Shown in pieces: positions 48,498-56,475 of a stretch of DNA of 64,000 bases. The stretch covers positions 120,641 through 184,640 of the forward strand of contig JAUXQH010000169.1 of NCBI GenBank assembly GCA_030685065.1, in the 5' to 3' direction. Below the pieces are notes generated by a model that worked only from the letters and a program-made list of their open reading frames with translations, ran no database searches and was not told the origin of the DNA. The stretch's first letter is position 1. Every line of letters starts with the position of its first letter. The DNA is from Pseudomonadota bacterium. Lineage in GTDB: Bacteria > Myxococcota_A > UBA796 > SXON01. A program made the translations under genes and the position numbers.

Positions 48498-49952
48498 TCA
48501 ATAGTAGTAGCGCCGCGAGATCCGGAACGCCGTGAGCGTCGTGTAGCCCGCGGTGTCGGTCTCCTGGGAGACTCCGTAGGAGCTGTAGTAGTACGAGTAG
48601 GACGACGTGTACGTCGTCGTGTCCGTGCCGCGAACGCTCATGTACCCGCTGTAGTAGCCCGAGCCGTACGAGCTCAACGCGAAGGTCTCGCGGGCCTCCG
48701 TGTAGGTGAGCGTGCCGTCCCCGTCCGTCGCGAGGGCCGCGCACGCTCGGCCGCTCGTCACGGTCGAGGCCGCGGTGTCGTAGGTGAACGCCGCGTCGAA
48801 CGAGAAGTCGCAGGACGGGCAGTCTCGGGAGGGCTCGGTCAGATCGACCTCCCACGCCAGCGAACACTCGGCCTCCCCCGTACGGCCGCCGTGGGAGAGC
48901 ACGTCGTACGCCCACGACCCGGAGCCCGTGGCGCCGCCGGGGGCGATGCGCGCGCTGAAGGTGTACGAAGAGACCGTTCCTTCGAACGCGATGATGGTGA
49001 CGCCGTCCGACGTGGCGCTGACCGAGTCCGTGCCGTCCGACGCGGTCACGACGACATGCCAGATCTCGTTCACCTGGGTCGCGGCGGCGGGCACGGTGTC
49101 CACGTTCCCCACGTCCGTCGCCTCTACGTCGTCGCGGTACCACGCGTAGGCGTACGTGATCTCGCTGCCGTCGGGATCCTCCGCGCTCGCGGTCGCGACG
49201 AGGTCGTCATCGTCCGCGGCGCTCACCGGGGTGATGCGGACGGAGTCGAGCACGGGCGGGTTGTTGGCGACCGTGACCGTTCCCTCCGCCACGAGCGCGG
49301 CGTGGTAGCCGTCCGTCACGGAGACGATGGCGCGGTACACCTCGCCGCCGCTGACGTAGCGGCCCTCGATCGTCGTCTTGTCGGTGTGCACGGTGTTGAG
49401 CGAGGCGTCCTCGTACCAGGTGACGCTCGTCGTGAGCGGATCGCCGTCGGGGTCGACCGGGGGCGGGTCCAGGACGAGGGTGATGTCGTCGCCGTCGATG
49501 GGCGCCGCGGGGGAGAACGTGACCGCGAAGGCCGAGGGCGCGCTGTTTCCGATGGTCACCGTGGCCGAGGCCGGGCTCCCGTCCAGCGCGCCGTCGGTGG
49601 GGGTCACGGTCACGGCCCACACGTCTCCGTCCACCGTCCCCGTGCCGGAGATCGCCTCGCCCGTGAGCTCCGCGCGGGGCGCGCCGTTCTCGGACCACGC
49701 GTAGCGGTAGGACACCGCATCCCCGTCGGGGTCGGTCGAGGGCGTGACGAGCACCACCGCGAACCCGGCGCCGGCGGGCGGCGCGGCGGGCGCGATCACG
49801 ATCTCGGGGGCGCTGGGCGCGTGGGGGTCCGCCGTCTCTCCCGTGTCGTCGGGACGCGAGTCGGTCTCGACGTCGGTGTCGCCGCCGCTGTCCGCCGGCT
49901 TGTCGTCGGTGCCAGTACACGCGGCGAGGAGCAGAAGCAGGGGCAGGCGCAT
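48498..49952 (-). CDS. PKD/cadherin-like surface lipoprotein with Tyr-rich tail
   Basis: 484 aa, ATG 49952. Lipobox LAAC, an acidic linker of Asp/Thr repeats, then three Ig-like beta-sandwich repeats (about 45-330), each with a DPDGD or DPDGS calcium-type loop and aromatic YAW motif (YRYAWSE, YAYAWYR). A separate C-terminal domain follows with two Cys (RDCPSCDF). The last 70 residues are strikingly rich in Tyr and Ser (GSGYYSGYMS, SYSYYYSSYG) and end in YYY. Likely a surface adhesin or matrix protein. It is 21 bp upstream of the BNR-lipoprotein gene. Confidence 0.75.
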   Translation of the reverse strand: MRLPLLLLLAACTGTDDKPADSGGDTDVETDSRPDDTGETADPHAPSAPEIVIAPAAPPAGAGFAVVLVTPSTDPDGDAVSYRYAWSENGAPRAELTGEAISGTGTVDGDVWAVTVTPTDGALDGSPASATVTIGNSAPSAFAVTFSPAAPIDGDDITLVLDPPPVDPDGDPLTTSVTWYEDASLNTVHTDKTTIEGRYVSGGEVYRAIVSVTDGYHAALVAEGTVTVANNPPVLDSVRITPVSAADDDDLVATASAEDPDGSEITYAYAWYRDDVEATDVGNVDTVPAAATQVNEIWHVVVTASDGTDSVSATSDGVTIIAFEGTVSSYTFSARIAPGGATGSGSWAYDVLSHGGRTGEAECSLAWEVDLTEPSRDCPSCDFSFDAAFTYDTAASTVTSGRACAALATDGDGTLTYTEARETFALSSYGSGYYSGYMSVRGTDTTTYTSSYSYYYSSYGVSQETDTAGYTTLTAFRISRRYYY

Positions 49953-50019
49953 GGCGGGATCCTCTCGCGGCGCACGGTAGCTCCGGAGTCGGCGGATCGC
50001 GACCCTGACTTTTGGTTGG

Positions 50020-51453
50020 CTACCGCTCGCGCAGGAGGTCCAGCTCCGTGAAGTCCGAGTACTCGATCTGCTGGAGGGCCAACGGATCCACGAAGCCGAT
50101 GAACCCCGCGTCGTCCATGTCGGTGACGTAGAACGCCTCGTCGTTCGCCATGGCGCCGAACAAGAGCCGTTCGGTGCCGACGGAGGCGAGCGAGCTGCCC
50201 GCGGCGAGCGGCAGCAGGCCGTAGGAGTCCACGCCGCTGATCGCCAGGAGCGCCATCGGGCTCCCGTTCACGGTCATCAGCGCGCCCCAGTCGGGCACGT
50301 CCTGGAGCGCCTTGAGCCACGTCGCGCCGGTTCCGAGGTCCAGCACCTTGACGTGCCAGGTCTCGCCCTCGTACCGCTGCAGCACGGCGTGGTCGTCCCC
50401 GAACCAGATGCCGTTCACCCGGCCGTTGACCGGCTCCCAGTGCAGGGCGAGCGGGTCGGTCCAGAGGATGTGCGTGCCCTCCTCACCGGCCGTCTCGCCG
50501 TCCTGGTCGTACAGGACCGCGCGGTCCTCCTGCACCTCGATCAACGAGAAGTGGACGTCGGGGTCGAGGACCGTGAAGGCGAGCGTCTCGGGCTCGAGCG
50601 TCGCGAGCCCCCCGCTGTCGGTGTGCGCGAACAGCGCGTCGCCCACGCGGAAGAGCCGGGGAGCCACTTCGTACCGGACCCCGTCGTACTCCGGGCTGAG
50701 CGGGGACTCGACGGTGAGGAAGCTCCGCTCGGCGAGGCCGAGGCGAACCACGGTGTCGTCTGCCTCGTCGGGCTCCGCGGAGACCAACCCGTAGGCTTCG
50801 TCGGCCGAGAGGACGCCCCAGTAGCCCCACGCCCCGTTCTCGACTCCCTCGCCCTCGAAGTCGTAGTCCTGCCCCGCGGTCTGCGTCAGCAGATCGAGCC
50901 CGAGCGCGCCCCGGGTCCCGACGATCAACCCCCTCTCGTCGCCGAGGGACACCGTCCTCGGCACGAGGCTCGTGGCCACGCGCGTGGCCACCCCCGCCTC
51001 GGTGTCCACCAACGTGATCTGTCCGACATCGACCAGGAGCTCGGTGTGGGGATCGAGCGTGCCGTCGTACCAGAGGGCGAGGTGTCGGCCATCCGGCGAG
51101 ACCTCCACGCGGTTGGTCTCCTGATCCGGGAAAACCATGGCGATCGCGCCGTCCTCGATCAGCACGTGTTCGATGCCCGCGTCGCTCGACGTGAGGACCA
51201 GCAGGAACCGGCCGTCGGGGGTGGCTTCCGCCCAGAGCGGCACCCGCCCTCCGAGGTCGAGCACCTCCACGCCCGCCGGGGTGGCGCGCACCATGTTCGG
51301 CACCTCGTCATACCGGATGTAGACCGCGTCTCCCGCGGGCGTGTAGTCCGGCCACTCGTCGAAGAGGACGAGGGGCTCCGGGTCATCGGCGCGGTCGGGG
51401 CCGTCCCCTTCGGGCGACAAGCAGGCGAGGAAGCTACCGAGGAGGACGTACAT
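50020..51453 (-). CDS. Beta-propeller lipoprotein (WD40/TolB-like)
   Basis: 477 aa. ATG 51453 is fixed by an in-frame TAG four codons upstream. The signal MYVLLGSFLAC is short and lacks a basic n-region, unusual for a lipoprotein, though Cys11 fits. The mature part has repeats typical of TolB-like propellers (PLWAEATPDGRFLLVLTS, RVEVSPDGRHLALWYDG). No enzyme motif. It probably sits on the outer membrane as a binding protein. Confidence 0.65.
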   Translation of the reverse strand: MYVLLGSFLACLSPEGDGPDRADDPEPLVLFDEWPDYTPAGDAVYIRYDEVPNMVRATPAGVEVLDLGGRVPLWAEATPDGRFLLVLTSSDAGIEHVLIEDGAIAMVFPDQETNRVEVSPDGRHLALWYDGTLDPHTELLVDVGQITLVDTEAGVATRVATSLVPRTVSLGDERGLIVGTRGALGLDLLTQTAGQDYDFEGEGVENGAWGYWGVLSADEAYGLVSAEPDEADDTVVRLGLAERSFLTVESPLSPEYDGVRYEVAPRLFRVGDALFAHTDSGGLATLEPETLAFTVLDPDVHFSLIEVQEDRAVLYDQDGETAGEEGTHILWTDPLALHWEPVNGRVNGIWFGDDHAVLQRYEGETWHVKVLDLGTGATWLKALQDVPDWGALMTVNGSPMALLAISGVDSYGLLPLAAGSSLASVGTERLLFGAMANDEAFYVTDMDDAGFIGFVDPLALQQIEYSDFTELDLLRER

Positions 51454-51492
51454 CGGCCGAGTCTAGCACCGGGACGAACGGACCGCAGCGCG

Positions 51493-51933
51493 TCAGTTCC
51501 AGCTCGACGGCAGGATCTGGCACCGCCCCTCAACACACGCGGCGACGAGCTCGGAGGGCGGCGAACATCCGGCGGTCGCGCACAGCCCCGTGGCCCGCTG
51601 CTCCTCGATGAGCGGGGCGGCGGCTCGCTGAAACGCGGTCAGGTCCGCGCCGGCGCTGAAGGCCGCCGAGCATTGGAACGCGGCGACGCATCGGTCGGGG
51701 CCGAGCAGCGCCTCGAAGCTCTGCAGCTCGCAGCCCACGTCCTCGGTGCAGACCCCCGCCTCCTCCACCAGCGCGCGCGCCCGCGCCTCGACGTCCGGGG
51801 GCTCGTTCTCTTCGGGGATCGGCGCGATCGGCGGCGTCGGCAGCCCCGGCCCGACCGGCCGGCCGGGAGCGGGCACGTCCGATCCGGCGAGCGCGAGGCC
51901 CCCAATCACCGCGAGCAGGATGGCGATGCGCAT
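51493..51933 (-). CDS. Small secreted Cys-rich protein
   Basis: 146 aa; ATG 51933 has GGAGGGG 5 nt upstream. Signal peptide MRIAILLAVIGGLALAG, a Pro-rich linker, then about 90 residues with eight Cys (AGVCTEDVGCELQS, DRCVAAFQCS, GLCATAGCSPP, AACVEGRCQIL), probably four disulfides. I do not recognise the family. The gene ends 39 bp before the propeller lipoprotein and may be cotranscribed with it. Confidence 0.65.
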   Translation of the reverse strand: MRIAILLAVIGGLALAGSDVPAPGRPVGPGLPTPPIAPIPEENEPPDVEARARALVEEAGVCTEDVGCELQSFEALLGPDRCVAAFQCSAAFSAGADLTAFQRAAAPLIEEQRATGLCATAGCSPPSELVAACVEGRCQILPSSWN

Positions 51934-52049
51934 GTTCCCCTCCGTGGAGAACGTAGGGCCGCCGCTCGCCGCCGGCCTCGGACGCGACGGCACTCCGGGC
52001 CAGGATCCGGCTTCCGCTCTCCTCCAGCGCTCCTGCAACAGCGTCCCTC

Positions 52050-53108
52050 CTACAGGGCGCCGGCCTCGACGCTTCGGCTGCGATCTCCAGCCGCGCCCTC
52101 GCCGGCGAGGTCCTCGGTGTACGCGGCGCGCAGCGCGTCTCCGGTCAGGCCCTGCGCCAGGAGGAACATGAGCTTCACCGTCGCGGCTTCGAGGGTCATC
52201 GATCCGGTCGGGAGCGCCCCGGCGTCCAACGCGGCGCGGCCCCCCTCGTAGGCGGACAGGTCGACCGTGCCGCGCAGGCACTGGCTGTGCAAGGCGACGG
52301 CCACGCCGGATGCGACGGCGTCCTGGATGGCGCTCGGCCATCCCCGCTGCGGCACGTTTCCGGCGCCGAACGCGCGCAGCACGACCCCGCGCACACCCGC
52401 GGACACGACGGCCTGGAGGGCACGCGGCGCGCTCCCGGGGACGATGTCGAGCACCACGACCTCCTCCTCGAACGCGAAGGTGGGCTGGAAGGGCCCGACC
52501 GGGCGGCGGGACGGCGTGCGGCGGAGCACCTCGACGCCCATCTCGACGAGCGGCGGCAGGTCGGGGCTCTCGAACGCGTCATAGGCCTGGATGCTGGTCT
52601 TCGTGGCGCGGTTTCCCCGGAACAGCCACCGGCCGAAGTAGATGCCGACCTCCGGCACGTCCATCGTCGCGCAGAGGGCCGAGTGCACGAGGTTCACGCG
52701 GGCGTCCGTGCGGACGAACGCGATGGGGCGCTGCGATCCGGTGAGCACCACCGGCTTCGGCAGCCCGCGCAGCGCGTAGGAGAGCGCGCACGCGGTCCAC
52801 GCCATCGTGTCGGTGCCGTGGAGCACCACGAACCCGTCGTAGCGGTGGATGCGCGCGGCGATCGCCCCGCCGATCCGCGCCCAATGGGGCGGCCCCATGT
52901 CGGACGAGTCGAGGTTGCACAGCAGCTCGCCCTCGACGTCGACCTCCTCTTCCAGGCCGCGAACGTAGGAGAGCACGTCCTCCGCGACGTGGGAGGGCGC
53001 CAGCGGGATGCCGAACGGGCTCCCGGCGTCGGCCGGGCCGACCGTGCGCTTGAGCATGCCGAGGGTGCCCCCGGTGTAGAGGAACAGGACGCGCGGGCGG
53101 ATGGGCAC
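52050..53108 (-). CDS. Type I L-asparaginase family protein
   Basis: 352 aa from GTG 53108, which gives the usual N-terminus VPIRPRVLFLYTGG; an in-frame GTG at 53189 would add 27 atypical residues and run into the divergent promoter region. Both threonine motifs are present: LYTGGTLGM near residue 10 and VVLHGTDTMAWTA near 95, with LTGSQRP following. It hydrolyses asparagine to aspartate and ammonia, in the cytosol since there is no signal peptide (type I). Confidence 0.88.
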   Translation of the reverse strand: MPIRPRVLFLYTGGTLGMLKRTVGPADAGSPFGIPLAPSHVAEDVLSYVRGLEEEVDVEGELLCNLDSSDMGPPHWARIGGAIAARIHRYDGFVVLHGTDTMAWTACALSYALRGLPKPVVLTGSQRPIAFVRTDARVNLVHSALCATMDVPEVGIYFGRWLFRGNRATKTSIQAYDAFESPDLPPLVEMGVEVLRRTPSRRPVGPFQPTFAFEEEVVVLDIVPGSAPRALQAVVSAGVRGVVLRAFGAGNVPQRGWPSAIQDAVASGVAVALHSQCLRGTVDLSAYEGGRAALDAGALPTGSMTLEAATVKLMFLLAQGLTGDALRAAYTEDLAGEGAAGDRSRSVEAGAL

Positions 53109-53200
53109 CTCCAGGTTCTCGTCGAGTCGGGCGAACGTAGCGCGAGCGCGCCCGGTAGAGAGTGGGCGACCGCGCGATACGCTCGACACGGAGGAACCCC

Positions 53201-53935
53201 ATGCGCCTGACCTTGCTCCCTACGAGCCTGCTCCCCTCGAGCCTCATCCTGCTGCTGCCGCTCGCGGCCTGCGAGTCCGTCGAGTCGAAGGACACCCTCA
53301 CCGACGGCATCTACGCCGACTACGCCGCGGTCACCGAGGGCAACGGCATCACCCGCGCCCAGGCCACCTTGCGGGTCGGCGGCGGCACCTCGAACACGTT
53401 CGTCGAGCTCGTCGGGGACGACGTCCTCACCGTCACCGCCGGCGGCATCACCGAGACGCTGCTCTCGGCCAACATCGGCGACTACTTCACCTACCTCGCG
53501 GATCTCGACGTGGACGCCGCGGACACCAGCTTCGCGTTCGCCTTCACCCGCACGGTAGACGCCGGCGCGCCCCAGAGCACCGTCTCCCTCCCCTCCCCCT
53601 TCACGCTCACGGGCCCCGCCGCGGACACCGTGTTCTCGCGCGCCACCGATCCGATCGTCGTGACCTGGGGGGACGCCGGCTCGACCGACGCGCTCCAGGT
53701 CAAGCTGACGGGTGACTGCATCTTCGACCACCTCGTCAGCGTGGACGGGGATCCCGGCACGGTCACCATCGAGGCGGGCACGCTCCTGCCTACCAACGAG
53801 GAGACCCCCGAAGCGTGCGCCGTGAGCCTCGTGGTCCAACGGCGGCGTGACGGCACCCTCGACGCGGGCTTCGGCGAGGGCGGCGTGGTCTACGCGGCGC
53901 AGACGCGGGCGGTGGGGATTCGTAGCGATCCGTAG
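53201..53935 (+). CDS. Small beta-rich lipoprotein
   Basis: 244 aa. ATG 53201 with GGAGGA 5 nt upstream. Signal with lipobox LAAC (LLLPLAACESVES). The mature chain is Thr/Asp-rich and probably one or two beta-sandwiches (TLRVGGGTSNTFVEL, DPIVVTWGDAGSTDALQVKL), with two Cys that could pair. No known family. Its TAG stop at 53935 is followed directly by the left end of the intact mobile element. Confidence 0.65.
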   Translation: MRLTLLPTSLLPSSLILLLPLAACESVESKDTLTDGIYADYAAVTEGNGITRAQATLRVGGGTSNTFVELVGDDVLTVTAGGITETLLSANIGDYFTYLADLDVDAADTSFAFAFTRTVDAGAPQSTVSLPSPFTLTGPAADTVFSRATDPIVVTWGDAGSTDALQVKLTGDCIFDHLVSVDGDPGTVTIEAGTLLPTNEETPEACAVSLVVQRRRDGTLDAGFGEGGVVYAAQTRAVGIRSDP

Positions 53936-54145
53936 GGTGAACCATTCGATGTGTCGGTGATACATCGGGCGATACATCGGTAATACATTCGGGGCCGCGC
54001 CGGGGCCTTCTCCTGGCCGGTCAGCGCTTCGTGCGCGTCCGTGGGTCGGAGTTGGTGGGGCGTACGCTCACGTGGCCGTCACGCGACCGATCTCGCACCG
54101 ACCACGACGCCACCCCCGACTTCAGTCGTATCTACGAGCATTTTC

Positions 54146-54254
54146 GCGACCGGAGTCGGAGTAGAGGTCGAGGTCTCTTGGACCTCCGTCGCAATTGCGG
54201 GGCTTTGGGCGACCGGGGTCGGATCAGAGCTTGGGGTTTGTTGGAGTTCGGTCG
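54146..54254 (+). repeat. Left subterminal inverted repeat, element B
   Basis: 109 bp, matching the reverse complement of 55162-55270 without gaps at about 72% of positions by hand alignment. It contains the stem GAGGTC-TCTTG-GACCTC, the palindrome CGCAATTGCG, the block GGATCAGAGCTTGGGG and several GACCNNGGTC near-palindromes. Confidence 0.85.
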
Positions 54255-54370
54255 TTTTGCGCCTCCGCCGCGACATCGGTCGCGCCATCGGAAGCGCCAT
54301 CGGTCGGAGCAATCCGGAAGTCGTGACGCGTTCAGTTGCCGAACACCCGCGGGTGCCTACGCTCGCCGCC

Positions 54371-55192
54371 GTGCCACACCTCGACCTGCCGCTGCTCGCC
54401 TTCCACCTCGTCTTCCGCCTTCAGGACGACCGCGTGTTGGCGCCGTCCCCCGTCTCACGACGACGCTTGGCGCGTGCGTTGGCGCGCCTCGCAGAGCAGT
54501 ACCCCGTGCTGGCGTGGCGCTTTGTCGACACGCACCTGCACCTCGTGGGGCTGCTCTCCGCCGAACAGGTCGCGGAGCTCGCGCGGCGCCTGCGCATCGT
54601 CGTCGCGCGAATGCACCCCGGCGTGCCGCTGCTGCTGTCGCGTCGGATCCCCGTCCAGAACCAGTGGCACCTGGGCGAGGCGTTCGACTACGTGCTGCGC
54701 CAGGACAAACATCACGGCGTCGCGAGCGATCCCTTCCAGGAGGGGAGCTGCCTGCTCGATCTGCTCGGCATGCGCGGCCTGGGTGTCGCGGTCGCTGGGC
54801 GGGTGCGCGAGCACCTCCCGCGCGTGCGACGAGAGCACCTGTTGCCACACCTGGGCGTGGCCACCCTCGACGAGGCGGTCGCGATCGACCACCTCGCCGA
54901 CGCTACCTGTGCGGCCTTCGCGTTGGCCGATCTATCGGGCAACAGCGCCGAAGTCGTGGAGGCGCGCGCGGCCGCGGTCCACGCCGCCCGCGATGCCGGC
55001 ACCGCCCGGATCGCCGAGGCGCTCACGCTCACGCCGCGGGCCGTGCAACGGATGGCCCACCGCGACCCTGCGGCGAGCGATGTGCGCGCGGTCCGGTTGC
55101 AGATGTCCCTCCGGATGACCCTCCGGATGTCGCTGGGGACGGCCCTGCCGATGGCACGGGGCGACCGGAGTCGGGAAAGCCTCGAGCTCTGA
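54371..55192 (+). CDS. Y1-type HUH nuclease/transposase (RAYT/IS200-like) with HTH tail
   Basis: 273 aa from GTG 54371; GTG 54353 would add 6 residues. After the strand HLVFRLQDD comes WRFVDTHLHLVG with the HUH motif H55-L-H57, then a helix and EAFDYVLRQDKHHG, where Y107 and Q111 fit the YxxxQ catalytic motif of single-Tyr HUH enzymes. These cut one DNA strand at a hairpin-flanked site through a Tyr-DNA link. Residues about 150-273 are not usual in IS200 TnpA: LSGNSAEVVEARAAAV, then TARIAEALTLTPRAVQRMA, a likely helix-turn-helix for binding the repeats. It is the only gene of the element, and its 3' end runs into the right inverted repeat. Confidence 0.75.
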   Translation: MPHLDLPLLAFHLVFRLQDDRVLAPSPVSRRRLARALARLAEQYPVLAWRFVDTHLHLVGLLSAEQVAELARRLRIVVARMHPGVPLLLSRRIPVQNQWHLGEAFDYVLRQDKHHGVASDPFQEGSCLLDLLGMRGLGVAVAGRVREHLPRVRREHLLPHLGVATLDEAVAIDHLADATCAAFALADLSGNSAEVVEARAAAVHAARDAGTARIAEALTLTPRAVQRMAHRDPAASDVRAVRLQMSLRMTLRMSLGTALPMARGDRSRESLEL

Positions 55193-55270
55193 TCCCACTT
55201 CGGTCGCGGAGAGGCACGCAATTGCGACCAAGGTCGGTGAGACCTCGACATCCCGGTCGACCTCGGTCGC
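55162..55270 (-). repeat. Right subterminal inverted repeat, element B
   Basis: Partner of 54146-54254. Its first 31 bp encode the last ten residues of the nuclease, so the repeat sequence and the protein C-terminus constrain each other. It keeps CGCAATTGCG, GGGATCAGAGCTCGAGG (reversed here) and the GAGGTC-N5-GACCT stem. Confidence 0.85.
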
Positions 55271-55410
55271 GAATTGGCCAGCAAACGCGACCAAACGCCA
55301 GGGGATGTCGGGGTCAGGTCGACTTCGGTCGCTGCGAGCGACACCCCAATCCCTCCGCGATCGCCGGTGATACATCCACGTTCGTCAGCGATACATCGGC
55401 AACACAACCC

Positions 55411-55770
55411 CGCCGATCCGGATCCGGAGAATCAGGAATGCAGGAAAATAGGAATGCAGGAGGAGGAGCCGGAGGGGAGGCCTCGGTCCTTTCGCGTTCT
55501 TGCCTTGCTTCCTGCCTTCCTCGTTCCTGCCCAGCAACACAATCCCGCCGATCCGGATCCGGAGAATCAGGAATGCAGGAAAATAGGAATGCAGGAGGAG
55601 GAGCTGGACGGGAGGCCTCGGTCCGTTCGCGCTCTTGCCTTGCTTCCTGCACTCCTCGTTCCTGCCCAGCAAAAAGACCCCGCCGATCCGGATCCGGAGA
55701 ATCAGGAATGCAGGAAAATAGGAATGCAGGAGGAGGAGCTGGAGGGGAGGCCTCGGTCCTTTCGCGTTCG
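55411..55770. repeat. 135-bp tandem repeat, 2.7 copies
   Basis: Copies begin at 55411, 55546 and 55681 (each with CGCCGATCCGGATCCGGAGA); the third breaks off near 55768. Each unit has a purine-rich half with GGAATGCAGGA twice and a pyrimidine-rich half (CTTGCTTCCTGCCTTCCTCG), which could pair with each other into a long imperfect hairpin. GC content is lower than in the surroundings. 135 is divisible by three, so frames stay open on both strands; I regard them as non-coding. The array starts where element B ends. Confidence 0.9.
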
Positions 55771-55842
55771 GGCCCACCACTACGCCCGGTCCCGCGTTCG
55801 CCCTCCAGACATGCCGAGCACACGGGAAGAGCGTAGGTGCCA

Positions 55843-56256
55843 ATGGTACTGCTGCTGATCACGCTCGCGCTCGCCGCCGACCCGCCACCCACGGCACCGG
55901 CGGCACCGCCCGTGCCTCCCGTCGTGGCGGCGCCACGCCCATGTGCGGAAGGCCAACTGTGCGACGGACGCTGCATTTCCTGGGCCGAGGCCTGCCCGTC
56001 GGCGGTGGAGGCGAGCGTCGTCGAGATGCTCCGGGCCGACCGTGACGCCGCGATGGGGGCAGTCGTCTGCGCGGCACGCCCGGAGGCACCTGCGCCGCTG
56101 CCACCCTCCGTCGTCACCACCATCATGCTCCACGCCTTGGCCGGGGTGGCGTGTGGCGCCAGCGCCGACCAGCGGTGTGTGTACGGGATCGGCGCCGAGC
56201 CACCAGGCGTCGCGGTCGCGGCCCCAGGGTGCGGTCGCCCGCAGGCGCCACGGTGA
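55843..56256 (+). CDS. Small secreted Cys-containing protein
   Basis: 137 aa from ATG 55843 (GTG 55837 also possible). Signal MVLLLITLALAAD, a Pro/Ala-rich linker, then CAEGQLCDGRCISWAEACP, a short disulfide-rich motif, and a C-terminal part with four more Cys (AVVCAARPE, VACGASADQRCVYG, APGCG). No family recognised. Its TGA stop is part of the GGTGAACC that begins the solo element end, so the element may have supplied or replaced the native 3' end. Real coding is likely but not certain. Confidence 0.55.
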   Translation: MVLLLITLALAADPPPTAPAAPPVPPVVAAPRPCAEGQLCDGRCISWAEACPSAVEASVVEMLRADRDAAMGAVVCAARPEAPAPLPPSVVTTIMLHALAGVACGASADQRCVYGIGAEPPGVAVAAPGCGRPQAPR

Positions 56257-56370
56257 ACCATCCGCGCCACGGCGACACATCCGCAATACATCCGCAATAC
56301 ATCCGCAATACATTCGGGGCCGCGCCGGAGCCCTCCCCCGCCCGCCAGCCCCCCGTGCGCGTCCGGTAGC
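56253..56370 (+). repeat. Solo left end (C) of the Y1-HUH element
   Basis: Begins GGTGAACCAT as in element B, then an 11-bp array AATACATCCGC (starts 56285, 56296, 56307), the block CATTCGGGGCCGCGCCGG, and a degenerating match through GTGCGCGTCCG. No nuclease gene or right end follows; the next feature is the sulfatase stop at 56476. Confidence 0.75.
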
Positions 56371-56475
56371 GTGACTGCTCGACCGGGCGCGAACACCACG
56401 CGAACCCGACGCCCACGCCAGCCCCAGCCCGCTCCGGAGGGCCCCGGGGCGGCGCCCGATGCATCGGCGCGAACG

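Larger units (their letters stand above)
53936..55405 (+). mobile_element. Intact copy (B) of a Y1-HUH element
   Basis: About 1.47 kb. Left end: GGTGAACCAT right after the stop codon at 53935, then GATACATC-type repeats (53959, 53971, 53982) and GGGGCCGCGCCGGGGCC. Then a module at 54082-54128, an inverted repeat at 54146-54254, the nuclease gene 54371-55192, the partner repeat at 55162-55270, and GATACATC copies at 55369 and 55390 in the same direction as on the left. Colinear with the inverted decayed copy at 34656-35931, so the unit moved or was copied as a whole. No second gene. It resembles REP-associated tyrosine transposase units more than classical IS elements. Confidence 0.8.

Noticed and set aside
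46599..50051. Plus-strand frame of 1150 codons
   Set aside because: Antisense to two lipoprotein genes with signal peptides and BNR/PKD repeats; low-complexity product.
55274..55858. Repeat protein encoded by the 135-bp repeats
   Set aside because: Frames are open on both strands because the unit is divisible by three; no start site or conserved pattern favours one.
56285..56318. Possible CRISPR or iteron origin
   Set aside because: Only three 11-bp units, no spacers, no replication initiator gene nearby; explained as an element end.
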